From the NCBI GenBank assembly GCA_003554445.1, contig PWGJ01000072.1, positions 1 to 15,115 on the forward strand: a stretch of DNA of 15,115 nucleotides, in the 5' to 3' direction. Below the pieces are notes generated by a model, which was not told the DNA's origin, made no database searches, and worked only from the letters and a program-made list of their open reading frames with translations. This DNA is from Candidatus Nealsoniibacteriota bacterium (lineage in GTDB: Bacteria > Patescibacteriota > Minisyncoccia > Minisyncoccales > PWPS01). The position numbers and the translations under genes were made by a program. Position 1 is the first letter of the stretch, and every line of letters starts with the position of its first letter. This document shows, piece after piece, positions 1-6,687 of this stretch.

Positions 1-1182
1 GTTTTCAGGACCGAAATGGGTAAGTTTAAAGCGGTAATCAGAGAAGTGAAAAAACGACATGAAAAGGGTCAACCGGTCTTGGTGGGTACAGTCTCCATAG
101 AAAAGAATGAACTTTTGGGAGAGATGTTGAAGAGAACGGGAATTCCACATGAGATACTCAATGCTAAAAATCATGAGAAAGAGGGTGAGATTATTGCTCA
201 AGCGGGTAAGTTGGGGGCGGTGACGGTTGCGACCAACATGGCCGGTAGAGGCGTCGATATCGTTTTAGGCGGAAACCCTCCCGACAAAGAGGAAGCCGAA
301 AAGGTAAAAGAATTGGGAGGTCTTTACGTACTGGGTACGGAACGACACGAAGCGAGAAGAATTGACAATCAGCTGAGAGGAAGATGTGGAAGACAGGGAG
401 ACCCCGGTCAAAGTCAGTTTTTTGTCTCTTTGGAAGACAAGCTTTTGAGAGTTTTCGGGTCCGAAAGAATTGAGAGTCTGATGGAAACCTTAAATATTCC
501 GGAAGATCAGCCGATTGAACATAAGATGGTATCCGGAATAATCGAGTCTGCACAAAAAAAGGTTGAAGGGATGCATTTTGACGCCAGAAAGCATGTTCTT
601 CAATATGACGAGGTTTTAAGCAAGCATAGAGAGAAGTTTTATTCTTTGAGAGATGAAATACTTGAAAAAGCGAAAAAAAACGAAGAAGGATTAAGAGACT
701 ATGTTTTGGAATTATTCGGAAAGCATGCTGAAGATAAATCCAAATACGAAGAAAAAGAAGAGGAATTGGGTGACAAGATAAGGAAGGTTGAAAAGGTGGT
801 TGTTTTAAAAACAATGGATCTTTATTGGACGCAACATTTGGAAGATATGGATCAAATTAAGGACTCTGTAAAATTAAGAGCTTACGGACAGAGAGATCCA
901 CTTGTCGAATATAAAAAAGAAGGAAATATCGCCTTTAAAGAGATGATGAAAGAGATCGAAAGATCAACCATTGACAGACTGCTCAGAGTTTCAACCACTA
1001 AAATAAATTTACCCGGAAAAGGGAAAATAACTTTAAAAAAGAAAAGAAGCAAGGATCCTTCCAGAGAAAAAAAGAAGACCAATAAATTTAAAGATGTCGG
1101 AAGAAACGATCCTTGTCCGTGTGGAAAAATAGATCCGAATACCGGAGATGTGATAAAGTATAAGAAGTGCCACGGAAAATAG
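1..1182 (+). CDS. secA: Preprotein translocase ATPase SecA, C-terminal part (5' end outside window)
   Basis: SecA is the cytosolic motor that pushes preproteins through SecYEG. The reading frame is open from base 1, so the ATG at 16 is internal, not a start. Seen in order: the second helicase half with VATNMAGRGVDIVLGGNP and GTERHEARRIDNQLRGRCGRQGDPG (nucleotides about 229-410), the scaffold helix VLQYDEVL (about 595-618), the conserved LYWTQHLEDMD region (about 820-855) with GQRDPLVEYK, a Lys-rich linker, and a terminal zinc-binding SEC-C motif (Cys-Pro-Cys-Gly ... Cys-His, about 1114-1176). Two oddities: the stretch between the scaffold helix and the LYWTQHL region is roughly 60 residues shorter than in E. 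coli SecA, so the helical wing domain looks cut down; and the SEC-C loop between CPCG and KKCHG is longer than the usual GSGKKY. A terminator follows at once. Identity is certain; the nucleotide-binding Walker motifs lie upstream of the window. Confidence 0.97.
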   Translation, partial: VFRTEMGKFKAVIREVKKRHEKGQPVLVGTVSIEKNELLGEMLKRTGIPHEILNAKNHEKEGEIIAQAGKLGAVTVATNMAGRGVDIVLGGNPPDKEEAEKVKELGGLYVLGTERHEARRIDNQLRGRCGRQGDPGQSQFFVSLEDKLLRVFGSERIESLMETLNIPEDQPIEHKMVSGIIESAQKKVEGMHFDARKHVLQYDEVLSKHREKFYSLRDEILEKAKKNEEGLRDYVLELFGKHAEDKSKYEEKEEELGDKIRKVEKVVVLKTMDLYWTQHLEDMDQIKDSVKLRAYGQRDPLVEYKKEGNIAFKEMMKEIERSTIDRLLRVSTTKINLPGKGKITLKKKRSKDPSREKKKTNKFKDVGRNDPCPCGKIDPNTGDVIKYKKCHGK

Positions 1183-1204
1183 GCAATTCGTCTTATTTAG
1201 CCTT

Positions 1205-1230
1205 AAAGCAGAGTATTTAACTCTGCTTTT
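1205..1230 (+). terminator. Intrinsic terminator after secA
   Basis: A 9-bp perfect stem (AAAGCAGAG at 1205-1213 with CTCTGCTTT at 1221-1229) with a 7-base loop and a short T run at 1227-1230. It lies 22 bases after the secA stop and separates secA from the next promoter. Confidence 0.8.
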
Positions 1231-1234
1231 AGTA

Positions 1235-1262
1235 TTGAAAATTATTAATTTTGTGGTACTAT
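1235..1262 (+). promoter_or_regulatory. Predicted extended -10 promoter for the 1284 gene
   Basis: TTGAAA at 1235-1240, a 16-base spacer, and TACTAT at 1257-1262 preceded by TG plus one base (1254-1256). A start near 1269 would give a leader of about 15 bases that carries the GGGAGGGG ribosome-binding site at 1271-1278. Prediction only. Confidence 0.55.
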
Positions 1263-1283
1263 TTTTTAAAGGGAGGGGATAAA

Positions 1284-2018
1284 ATGAGTAAAAATATCCT
1301 GAAGCAGTCGGTATGCTACGTTAATGGAGAAGGAGAACTTTTACTTTTATTTGATGAGGGATACTTGCCCTTTAAAAACCTGGATGAAGCTTTGGAAAGC
1401 ACTCAGAGAAGGTTAGCCTACTTAATGGACGAGACCAATTCTTTTTTTAGGACTACGGCCGCCAGCCCCAAAAGTGGAGCAAAAAGAGTATTATTTTTAC
1501 TTTCTCAAGTTAGTGAAGATTTTAATATCAAGCAGTCTCTTGCTTGTAGGCTGGAAATAATAAAAGATATATTTTTTGAGATGCTGAAAGAGATGGAAGC
1601 GACCAAGATATACTACAAAAGAAATGGAGATAACTCCAAATTAATTGAAAGAATTGTTCAGATAAGAAATAAACTGATATCGATCTATGTTCAACTGGAA
1701 AAAATGGTAAAGATGAAAAGCGTCAATTGTAACGTTTTAAGAAAGGTTGATGATTATCTACAGCTGTGCGAGCAAGAATTAACGACTTTTATTTCCATGG
1801 GAAAAGAGATGGATGGCTATGCCATAAATAGAATCAGAAAAAAGATCATCAATTGTAAGTACGAACTCAAAAGTGCTTATTATGTAGACCCCTACAGAAA
1901 AAGTTTTAATAAAATTTTTAACACCCTCGAGTTATCCGGTGATCTGGAAGAAAATATTAAAAAAAGTAATCCCCAAAAGCTTTATAGACAGGTTAAAGAA
2001 GCAAGAACCCTCCTCTAA
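1284..2018 (+). CDS. Unknown helical cytoplasmic protein, 244 aa
   Basis: I do not recognise the family. The ATG at 1284 is chosen over an in-frame TTG at 1251 because GGGAGGGG (1271-1278) sits at ideal distance, whereas the TTG would lie inside the predicted promoter. There is no signal peptide or membrane segment. The first 40 residues contain an alternating hydrophobic stretch (YVNGEGELLLLFDEGYLPF), which looks like a beta hairpin; from there to the C-terminus the protein looks mostly alpha-helical, with long amphipathic segments rich in Lys, Glu and Ile (about residues 80-165) that could form a helical bundle or coiled coil. Five cysteines are scattered without a metal-binding pattern. 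It is a single-gene unit, with its own promoter and terminators on both sides, between secA and a lipid kinase gene. A cytosolic, protein-binding role would fit, but nothing in the sequence gives a function. Confidence 0.8.
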   Translation: MSKNILKQSVCYVNGEGELLLLFDEGYLPFKNLDEALESTQRRLAYLMDETNSFFRTTAASPKSGAKRVLFLLSQVSEDFNIKQSLACRLEIIKDIFFEMLKEMEATKIYYKRNGDNSKLIERIVQIRNKLISIYVQLEKMVKMKSVNCNVLRKVDDYLQLCEQELTTFISMGKEMDGYAINRIRKKIINCKYELKSAYYVDPYRKSFNKIFNTLELSGDLEENIKKSNPQKLYRQVKEARTLL

Positions 2019-2027
2019 ATCTCGTAC

Positions 2028-2057
2028 AAGCTTCGCCTTAAAGGGCGGAGCTTTTTT
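2028..2057 (+). terminator. Intrinsic terminator after the 1284 gene
   Basis: A 10-bp stem with one G-T wobble (AAGCTTCGCC at 2028-2037 with GGCGGAGCTT at 2044-2053), a 6-base loop and six T at 2052-2057. This is the textbook shape, 10 bases past the stop codon. Confidence 0.87.
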
Positions 2058-2110
2058 ATTGAAAATAATAATCTTTGTACTTTAAATTATTCTATATATT
2101 CTAATTTTTC

Positions 2111-2139
2111 TTGACAAATTATAAAAAATTTGCTTTTAT
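2111..2139 (+). promoter_or_regulatory. Predicted promoter for the lipid kinase unit
   Basis: Perfect TTGACA at 2111-2116, a 17-base spacer and TTTTAT at 2134-2139, preceded by TG plus one base at 2131-2133. TATAAA at 2137-2142 is an alternative -10 but needs a 20-base spacer. The predicted start is about 2146. Confidence 0.6.
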
Positions 2140-2144
2140 AAAAA

Positions 2145-2166
2145 TGCCTCATTCGAGGCAATTTTT
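2145..2166 (+). promoter_or_regulatory. Hairpin at the predicted 5' end of the lipid kinase mRNA
   Basis: TGCCTC (2145-2150), loop ATTC, GAGGCA (2155-2160), then ATTTTT. It begins essentially at the predicted transcription start. It could cap and stabilise the mRNA 5' end, or act as a very early attenuator because a T run follows. The stem is clear; its role is inference. Confidence 0.5.
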
Positions 2167-2181
2167 GTTCTTTTTATTTCT

Positions 2182-2190
2182 GGGGAGGTG
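2182..2190 (+). promoter_or_regulatory. Strong ribosome-binding site that decides a TTG start
   Basis: GGGGAGGTG at 2182-2190 closely complements the 3' end of 16S rRNA. It overlaps an in-frame GTG at 2188, which therefore cannot be its start, and lies 8 bases (measured from GGAGG) before the TTG at 2197, the preferred start. Confidence 0.65.
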
Positions 2191-2196
2191 AATGCT

Positions 2197-3033
2197 TTGA
2201 TCATTTTATGCAATCGGAATGCCGGAAGAAGCAAAGAAGAAATTCTTTTTTTTAAAAATTTGGATGATGTCGATTTGGAAGTAATCGAAGAGAAATGTTT
2301 TTTAGAAAGAGTTGAGCAGCTTGCAAATACGAGAGATAGAGTTGTTGTCATGGGTGGTGACGGAACTGTAAATAAGGCGATTCAGGTTTTAGCCCACACG
2401 AATACCGCTTTGGGAATTATTCCGGCGGGACGAGGCAATGATTTTTCAAGATATTTGGGAATACCTCAAGATCCTTTGGATGCGTTATCGATAGCACGAA
2501 AAGGATTAAAAACCAAAGTCGGTTTGGGAAAAGTGGCCGGAAGATATTTTTGTAATAGTTTAGGTGTAGGCTTTGATGCCTACATTATCAGTCTGGTTAA
2601 TCGTTACGGGAAAGATTCTTACAAATTTACCACTTTTAAGAATCTATTTGACTTTCCGAGCTTTAAAATTTCAATTGAAGCGACATTAACTGACGGATCC
2701 AAGATAAGTCTTGAAAAAGAAGTTTTGATGGCTGTTTTCGGTAACGGTATAACTGAAGGTGGAGGAATAAGAATAAGTCACAAAAAAGATATTTCTGAAA
2801 AGTTTCTGTCATTGACTTTGGTCGAAGACTTACCGACAATCTCAAGACTGATTAATTTTCCGTTATTTTTAACAAGTTATTTTGATCTCTTCAATTCGGT
2901 TCAGAATTTTAATATTGTCCGAGCCGATCTGGAATTTGAAAAACTGACCAAAAAACACATTGACGGAGACAGATTAATGAAAGATTTCGGAAGAGTCGAA
3001 TTTTGCCCCGAGGCTTTAACAGTATTAGTTTAA
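2197..3033 (+). CDS. Diacylglycerol/lipid kinase of the DagK (YegS/DgkB) family
   Basis: The family phosphorylates diacylglycerol or a related lipid with ATP, typically returning diacylglycerol to phosphatidic acid for phospholipid synthesis; it acts at the inner face of the membrane. Seen: an N-terminal beta strand and LCNRNAGRS, the nucleotide-binding GGDGTVNKA (GGDG at residues 53-56), the conserved LGIIPAGRGNDFSRYLGI, and the second-domain signature NSLGVGFDAY. HIDGD near the C-terminus matches the usual VDGE element. At 278 aa the length is slightly below the usual 290-300 and the protein is intact. The start is TTG at 2197, set by the GGGGAGGTG site; a GTG at 2188 would overlap that site. 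The stop codon overlaps the ribosome-binding site of the small gene at 3046, so the two are probably cotranscribed. The substrate within the family (diacylglycerol, ceramide-like or other lipid) cannot be told. Confidence 0.9.
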   Translation: MIILCNRNAGRSKEEILFFKNLDDVDLEVIEEKCFLERVEQLANTRDRVVVMGGDGTVNKAIQVLAHTNTALGIIPAGRGNDFSRYLGIPQDPLDALSIARKGLKTKVGLGKVAGRYFCNSLGVGFDAYIISLVNRYGKDSYKFTTFKNLFDFPSFKISIEATLTDGSKISLEKEVLMAVFGNGITEGGGIRISHKKDISEKFLSLTLVEDLPTISRLINFPLFLTSYFDLFNSVQNFNIVRADLEFEKLTKKHIDGDRLMKDFGRVEFCPEALTVLV

Positions 3034-3045
3034 GGAGGGATAATT

Positions 3046-3255
3046 ATGGAGGACAAACTATCTAAAAAGTGGGGGCTCATGGTTTCTAAAATTAGAAAAT
3101 TGGAGAAGTTAAGAAGAGAAATTGAAGAAAGTGAGAAAATTGACTTGGATAAATGTGAAGACACAATAATTGAAGGATTGGATGGAAGAATTACTCAGAA
3201 CCTGTTAGAGATAGAGTCCTTCCTCAGAGAAGTAATAAGAGAGGGAAAGAGATAA
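3046..3255 (+). CDS. Small coiled-coil protein of unknown function, 69 aa
   Basis: I do not recognise this protein. Support for a real gene is strong: AAGGAGGG at 3032-3039 overlaps the stop of the lipid kinase gene and sits at ideal distance from the ATG at 3046, and an intrinsic terminator follows the stop. The protein is almost entirely charged helix (Lys, Arg, Glu) with regularly spaced Leu and Ile, and so is probably a coiled coil. There is no signal peptide, membrane segment or cysteine pair, and the single Cys (DKCED) is central. The tight coupling to the lipid kinase suggests a partner or regulator of it, but this is context only. Confidence 0.75.
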   Translation: MEDKLSKKWGLMVSKIRKLEKLRREIEESEKIDLDKCEDTIIEGLDGRITQNLLEIESFLREVIREGKR

Positions 3256-3259
3256 AAAA

Positions 3260-3287
3260 AGGGCTCCTTTAGGAGCCCTCTAATTTT
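3260..3287 (+). terminator. Intrinsic terminator after the lipid kinase unit
   Basis: An 8-bp perfect stem AGGGCTCC (3260-3267) with GGAGCCCT (3272-3279), loop TTTA, and a tail TAATTTT. The T run merges with the -35 box of the secD promoter at 3286, so the two units are packed end to end. Confidence 0.85.
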
Positions 3288-3314
3288 GACATTAAGCTTA
3301 AATTTTGTCATACT
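3286..3314 (+). promoter_or_regulatory. Predicted promoter for secDF
   Basis: Perfect TTGACA at 3286-3291, a 17-base spacer and CATACT at 3309-3314, preceded by TG plus one base (3306-3308). The predicted start is about 3321, four bases before the secD ATG at 3325. There is no Shine-Dalgarno match upstream of that ATG. Confidence 0.6.
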
Positions 3315-3324
3315 CATCAAAGTT

Positions 3325-4740
3325 ATGAAACAAAAAGTAATAATTACATCCATAATAATACTTATTTTTGCAGTAGCAGCTGCCGGATTTATTAATCCGG
3401 AATTTGTTAATGAAAAAATTGAAGATTTTAACGAAAATACGGCTTTTAATATAAATAGAAGAGTAAAAGAGATTGACTTTGAATTGGGCCTTGATCTTCA
3501 AGGTGGAGCCCACTTGCTTTACCAAGCCGATTTATCCGATGTCGATGAAAGGGAACATTCAGACAGAATGAACGCCCTCAGAGATTTAATTGAAAGAAGG
3601 GTTGATCAATTCGGAATAGGAGAGCCCGTAGTGCAGGTGAGAGGAGAGAGGTTGGCAGTCGAACTTCCGGGTGTCAGGGACCAAGATGAAGCGATTCAAG
3701 AAATCGGTGAAACTCCTTTTTTGGAATTTAAAATTGAAAGAAGTGATGAAGATCTTCAAAAAATAGATGAAAAAAGGAGAGAAGTTTCGGAGTTTTTAGG
3801 CAAGGAAATAGATGAGATAACGGAAGAAGAGAAAGAGGATTTGGAAGGTGAAATAGAAGATTGGGAATTCGCCTTCATGGATGAATTTGAAGAAACCGGG
3901 CTCACCGGTAGATACCTACAAGGTGCCGAAGTCAGCTTTAATCAATTAACCGGAGAACCGATGGTCAGTTTGAGGTTCGATAATGAAGGTTCTGAAATTT
4001 TACAACAACTTACCGCCGAGAATGTGGGAAAGGCCATTGCAACTTATCTGGATCAGGAAGTAATACAGATAGCTACGATTCAAGAAGAGATTCCCGGTGG
4101 TGAAGCACAAATCAGTGGAAACCTTTCTACAGAAGAAGCCAGAGAATTGAGAGATAATCTAAAGATAGGAGCTTTACCGGTACCGATAGAGCTTATCTCA
4201 CAAAGAAGTGTCGGTCCGGAACTTGGTGCCAGATCACTTGAAGACTCGGTCAGGGCGGGCATCATCGGCTTTTTAGCGGTAATAGTATTTATGTGTTTGT
4301 ACTACAAGTTTTTAGGATTACTCGCAGCGGCTTCACTTCTTATTTATGTAGCTTTCGTTCTCAGCGCTTTCAAGATTTTGGGAGTTACTTTAACGCTTTC
4401 GGGTATTGCCGGATTTATTCTTTCTATAGGGATGGCTATTGATGCGAATATTCTTATATTTTCCAGAATGAGAGAGGAGCTCGATGAGGGAAAATCATTT
4501 GAAAAGTCCGTAGAAGAAGGCTTCAGAAGAGCTTGGCCCTCAATAAGAGATGGTAACTTGACCCCCATATTGGTTGCCTTTATCCTCTTTTCAGTTTCTA
4601 CCAGTTTCGTGCAAGGGTTTGCAACGGTCTTGATAATAGGTATATCGATCAGTCTCTTTACCGCAATGATAGTTACCAGAAGCTTTATTCAGGTCTTTTT
4701 GGGAAGCAAATTAGCTGAAATTAAAAAATTGTGGATATGA
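3325..4740 (+). CDS. secD: Protein export membrane protein SecD
   Basis: SecD works with SecF at the SecYEG translocon. It uses the proton motive force to pull preproteins out on the far side of the membrane. Seen: N-terminal membrane segment (residues about 3-22), the motif LGLDLQGGAHLL, a large extracytoplasmic P1 region, the conserved SVGPELG before the second membrane segment, and a six-helix membrane part containing GIAGFILSIGMAIDANILIFSRMREEL. DGNLTP replaces the common DANITT; this is a mild variation. The P1 head contains a very acidic insert (about residues 128-185). The ATG at 3325 (MKQKVIITS) is preferred over a TTG at 3286, because the latter is the -35 box. At 471 aa it is a normal length for a single SecD. 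It overlaps secF by four bases, so translation is probably coupled. Confidence 0.96.
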   Translation: MKQKVIITSIIILIFAVAAAGFINPEFVNEKIEDFNENTAFNINRRVKEIDFELGLDLQGGAHLLYQADLSDVDEREHSDRMNALRDLIERRVDQFGIGEPVVQVRGERLAVELPGVRDQDEAIQEIGETPFLEFKIERSDEDLQKIDEKRREVSEFLGKEIDEITEEEKEDLEGEIEDWEFAFMDEFEETGLTGRYLQGAEVSFNQLTGEPMVSLRFDNEGSEILQQLTAENVGKAIATYLDQEVIQIATIQEEIPGGEAQISGNLSTEEARELRDNLKIGALPVPIELISQRSVGPELGARSLEDSVRAGIIGFLAVIVFMCLYYKFLGLLAAASLLIYVAFVLSAFKILGVTLTLSGIAGFILSIGMAIDANILIFSRMREELDEGKSFEKSVEEGFRRAWPSIRDGNLTPILVAFILFSVSTSFVQGFATVLIIGISISLFTAMIVTRSFIQVFLGSKLAEIKKLWI

Positions 4741-5609
4741 TAAATTTGACTAAACATAAAAATAAATATTTAATTTTTTCCGGAGTTTTAGTTTTAGCGT
4801 CGATTTTGGCGATTGTTATTTTCGGATTTAATTTGGGAATAGAATTGGATGGCGGAAGTGTTTTGGAGGTTGAGTATGAAGAAGAAAGACCACCGATTGA
4901 TGAAGTCAGAAGCGCTTTAGCGGATTTGGATATGGGTAATTTTCAAGTACAGGAATTGGAAGATGACGGCTTTATAATAAGGACAACCGAAACGAGAGAG
5001 GATTTATATGGAGAAGTTATGACTGTTTTGGAAGGAGCCACGGAAAGAGAATTTGAATCGATCGGACCGGCCGTCGGTGAAGAACTCAGGAATATGACTA
5101 TTATTGCAATGCTTTTAGCTTCCGTTTTGATTGTAATTTACATCGCATTCGCTTTTTCCGGAGCTTCCGGACCGGTTTCTTCTTGGCAGTATGGTGTAAC
5201 GGCTACGATTGTGGCCTTTTTGCATGACGTTTTGATTATAGTTGGAGTGTTTGCCGCTTTGGGACATTTTTTGGGAGTTCAGTTTACGATTCCGATAATT
5301 GTAGCACTTCTGACAACATTGGGATATTCACTTAATGATACGGTAGTTATTTTTGATAGGATTAGAGAAAATATTCACAAGGCGGGAGGAAGATTTGCAA
5401 AGGTTGTTAATTCCAGCTTGAATCAAACGATAACCAGATCGATAAATACTTCGTTTACTACCCTTTTAGTTCTTTTGGCAGTTTTATTTTTAGGAGGAGA
5501 GGCGTTAACCTATTTCATATTAGCACTGGTTCTCGGTGTAATTTTAGGAACTTATTCCTCGATATTTTTGGCAAGCTCTTTACTCTTGAAATGGGAAGAG
5601 AGGGCTTGA
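4737..5609 (+). CDS. secF: Protein export membrane protein SecF
   Basis: SecF is the partner of SecD in the proton-driven export complex. Seen: first membrane segment (about residues 10-30), NLGIELDGGSVLEVEY, a short P4 region, the conserved SIGPAVGEELR, then five more membrane helices with FLHDVLII, the hallmark GYSLNDTVVIFDRIREN, an NSSLNQTITRSINTSFTTLLVLLAVLFLGG-type segment in which helix and loop residues match the family, and GTYSSIFLASSLLLKW at the end. The start is taken as ATG at 4737, giving the classic ATGA overlap with the secD stop; a GTG six bases upstream is possible. The length, 290 aa, is typical. The stop codon at 5607-5609 lies inside the -35 box of the next promoter. No terminator is visible after it, so some read-through into the next operon is likely. 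Confidence 0.96.
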   Translation: MINLTKHKNKYLIFSGVLVLASILAIVIFGFNLGIELDGGSVLEVEYEEERPPIDEVRSALADLDMGNFQVQELEDDGFIIRTTETREDLYGEVMTVLEGATEREFESIGPAVGEELRNMTIIAMLLASVLIVIYIAFAFSGASGPVSSWQYGVTATIVAFLHDVLIIVGVFAALGHFLGVQFTIPIIVALLTTLGYSLNDTVVIFDRIRENIHKAGGRFAKVVNSSLNQTITRSINTSFTTLLVLLAVLFLGGEALTYFILALVLGVILGTYSSIFLASSLLLKWEERA

Positions 5610-5634
5610 TAAAATAGCTAACAAGTGGTAGAAT
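5606..5634 (+). promoter_or_regulatory. Predicted promoter for the six-gene operon
   Basis: TTGATA at 5606-5611, an exact 17-base spacer and TAGAAT at 5629-5634, preceded by TG plus one base (5626-5628). This is a strong extended -10 promoter, with predicted start about 5641. Confidence 0.7.
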
Positions 5635-5657
5635 AAAAAAAGATAAATTAAATAATG

Positions 5658-5684
5658 CCGAAGGGTGGAAATAGCAGCCTTCGG
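5658..5684 (+). promoter_or_regulatory. Leader hairpin just before the sigma4/HARE gene
   Basis: CCGAAGG (5658-5664) pairs perfectly with CCTTCGG (5678-5684) around a 13-base loop, ending 7 bases before the ATG at 5692. The SD-like AAGGGTGG (5661-5668) lies partly in the stem and partly in the loop. An out-of-frame ATG at 5655 opens a 21-codon reading frame that ends at 5720, overlapping the main start. This may be translational control; the structure is clear, the function is inference. Confidence 0.5.
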
Positions 5685-5691
5685 GAAAAAA

Positions 5692-6687
5692 ATGTACGAT
5701 TACCCCAAAGTTTGCTCTGATTTATTGGATGATTTACCCGGCAGAACCAAAGATGTCATACTTAGACGATTTGGTTTAAAAGAAGCAAATGAGCCGGAAA
5801 CTTTGGAGTCGATTGGCGAAAGTTATCAAATAACCAGAGAAAGAGTTCGTCAGATCGAAAAGGAGGGGTTGAAAAAATTGAGCAAAAAAGTAAAAAAACA
5901 TGGAGAAGTTTTGGATGAATTCGGAAAAAGAATCGATGACTTCGGTGGTCTAAAAAGAGAAGACCAGTTGGTTTATGTCTTGGGTGACAGAGATCTAAAA
6001 AATCAAAATTATGTTACTTTTTTACTTAGTCTCGGTAGCTTTTTTGATAAAAATAAAGAAACCGCAGATTTTCATTCACATTGGTTGACGGACAAAAGTT
6101 CAATAAAAAAGGCGGAAGAAATAATACAAAATTCTTACGAAAAACTGAAATCAAAAAATAAACCGGTTCCGATTGAACATCTAAAATCTTCACCGGATTA
6201 TCCGACTCACAAATTTATTTCATATTTAGAAATTTCAAAAGAAGTAAAGCAAGGTCCGCAAGGTCTTTACGGGCTGAAAGATTGGCCCGAAGTCAGTCCG
6301 CGAGGCGTTAAGGATATGGCTTACATTACATTGAAAAGAAACGATAAACCTTTACACTTTAAAAAGGTTGCCGAATTGATAGGGGATAAGACGAATCCGC
6401 AAACCGTTCATAATGAGCTGATTAAAGATAACAGATTCGTTCTTGTCGGAAGAGGAATTTACGCTTTAAGAGAATGGGGTTACGAGGAGGGAGAAGTTAA
6501 GGATGTTATTAGGAGAGTAATTGAAAAAGCAGGTGAACCTTTGGAAAAGGAAAAGATAGTGGAAGAGGTTTTAGACAAGAGAATGGTGAAGAAAAATACC
6601 ATTATTCAAAACTTAAGCAATAAACAATACTTCAAGAGAACCCCTGATGGAAAATATACTAACAGAAATACTAGGGGAAGCGACTAG
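5692..6687 (+). CDS. Sigma-region-4 protein with HARE-type winged-helix domains, likely transcription regulator
   Basis: The N-terminus matches sigma-70 region 4, the helix-turn-helix that reads the -35 box: LLDDLPGRTKDVILRRFGL followed by TLESIGESYQITRERVRQIEKEGLKKL (residues about 10-65). There is no region 2, so it cannot melt DNA as a normal sigma factor. A middle segment (about 140-195) looks like a winged helix. Residues about 205-262 fit the HARE-HTH type, as in the RNA polymerase delta subunit (NRFVLVGRGIYALREW). A further winged-helix-like stretch ends the protein (about 267-323). It probably binds RNA polymerase or promoter DNA and tunes transcription. ATG 5692 is preferred to GTG 5665 because the GTG lies in the leader hairpin. 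Its last 41 bases overlap the next gene, so it leads the operon. I recall similar architectures annotated in Patescibacteria, without a defined function. Confidence 0.82.
   Translation: MYDYPKVCSDLLDDLPGRTKDVILRRFGLKEANEPETLESIGESYQITRERVRQIEKEGLKKLSKKVKKHGEVLDEFGKRIDDFGGLKREDQLVYVLGDRDLKNQNYVTFLLSLGSFFDKNKETADFHSHWLTDKSSIKKAEEIIQNSYEKLKSKNKPVPIEHLKSSPDYPTHKFISYLEISKEVKQGPQGLYGLKDWPEVSPRGVKDMAYITLKRNDKPLHFKKVAELIGDKTNPQTVHNELIKDNRFVLVGRGIYALREWGYEEGEVKDVIRRVIEKAGEPLEKEKIVEEVLDKRMVKKNTIIQNLSNKQYFKRTPDGKYTNRNTRGSD

Noticed and set aside
191..814. Long minus-strand open frame opposite secA (207 codons)
   Set aside because: It is fully antisense to conserved SecA sequence, has no ribosome-binding site, and its translation is a low-complexity shadow.
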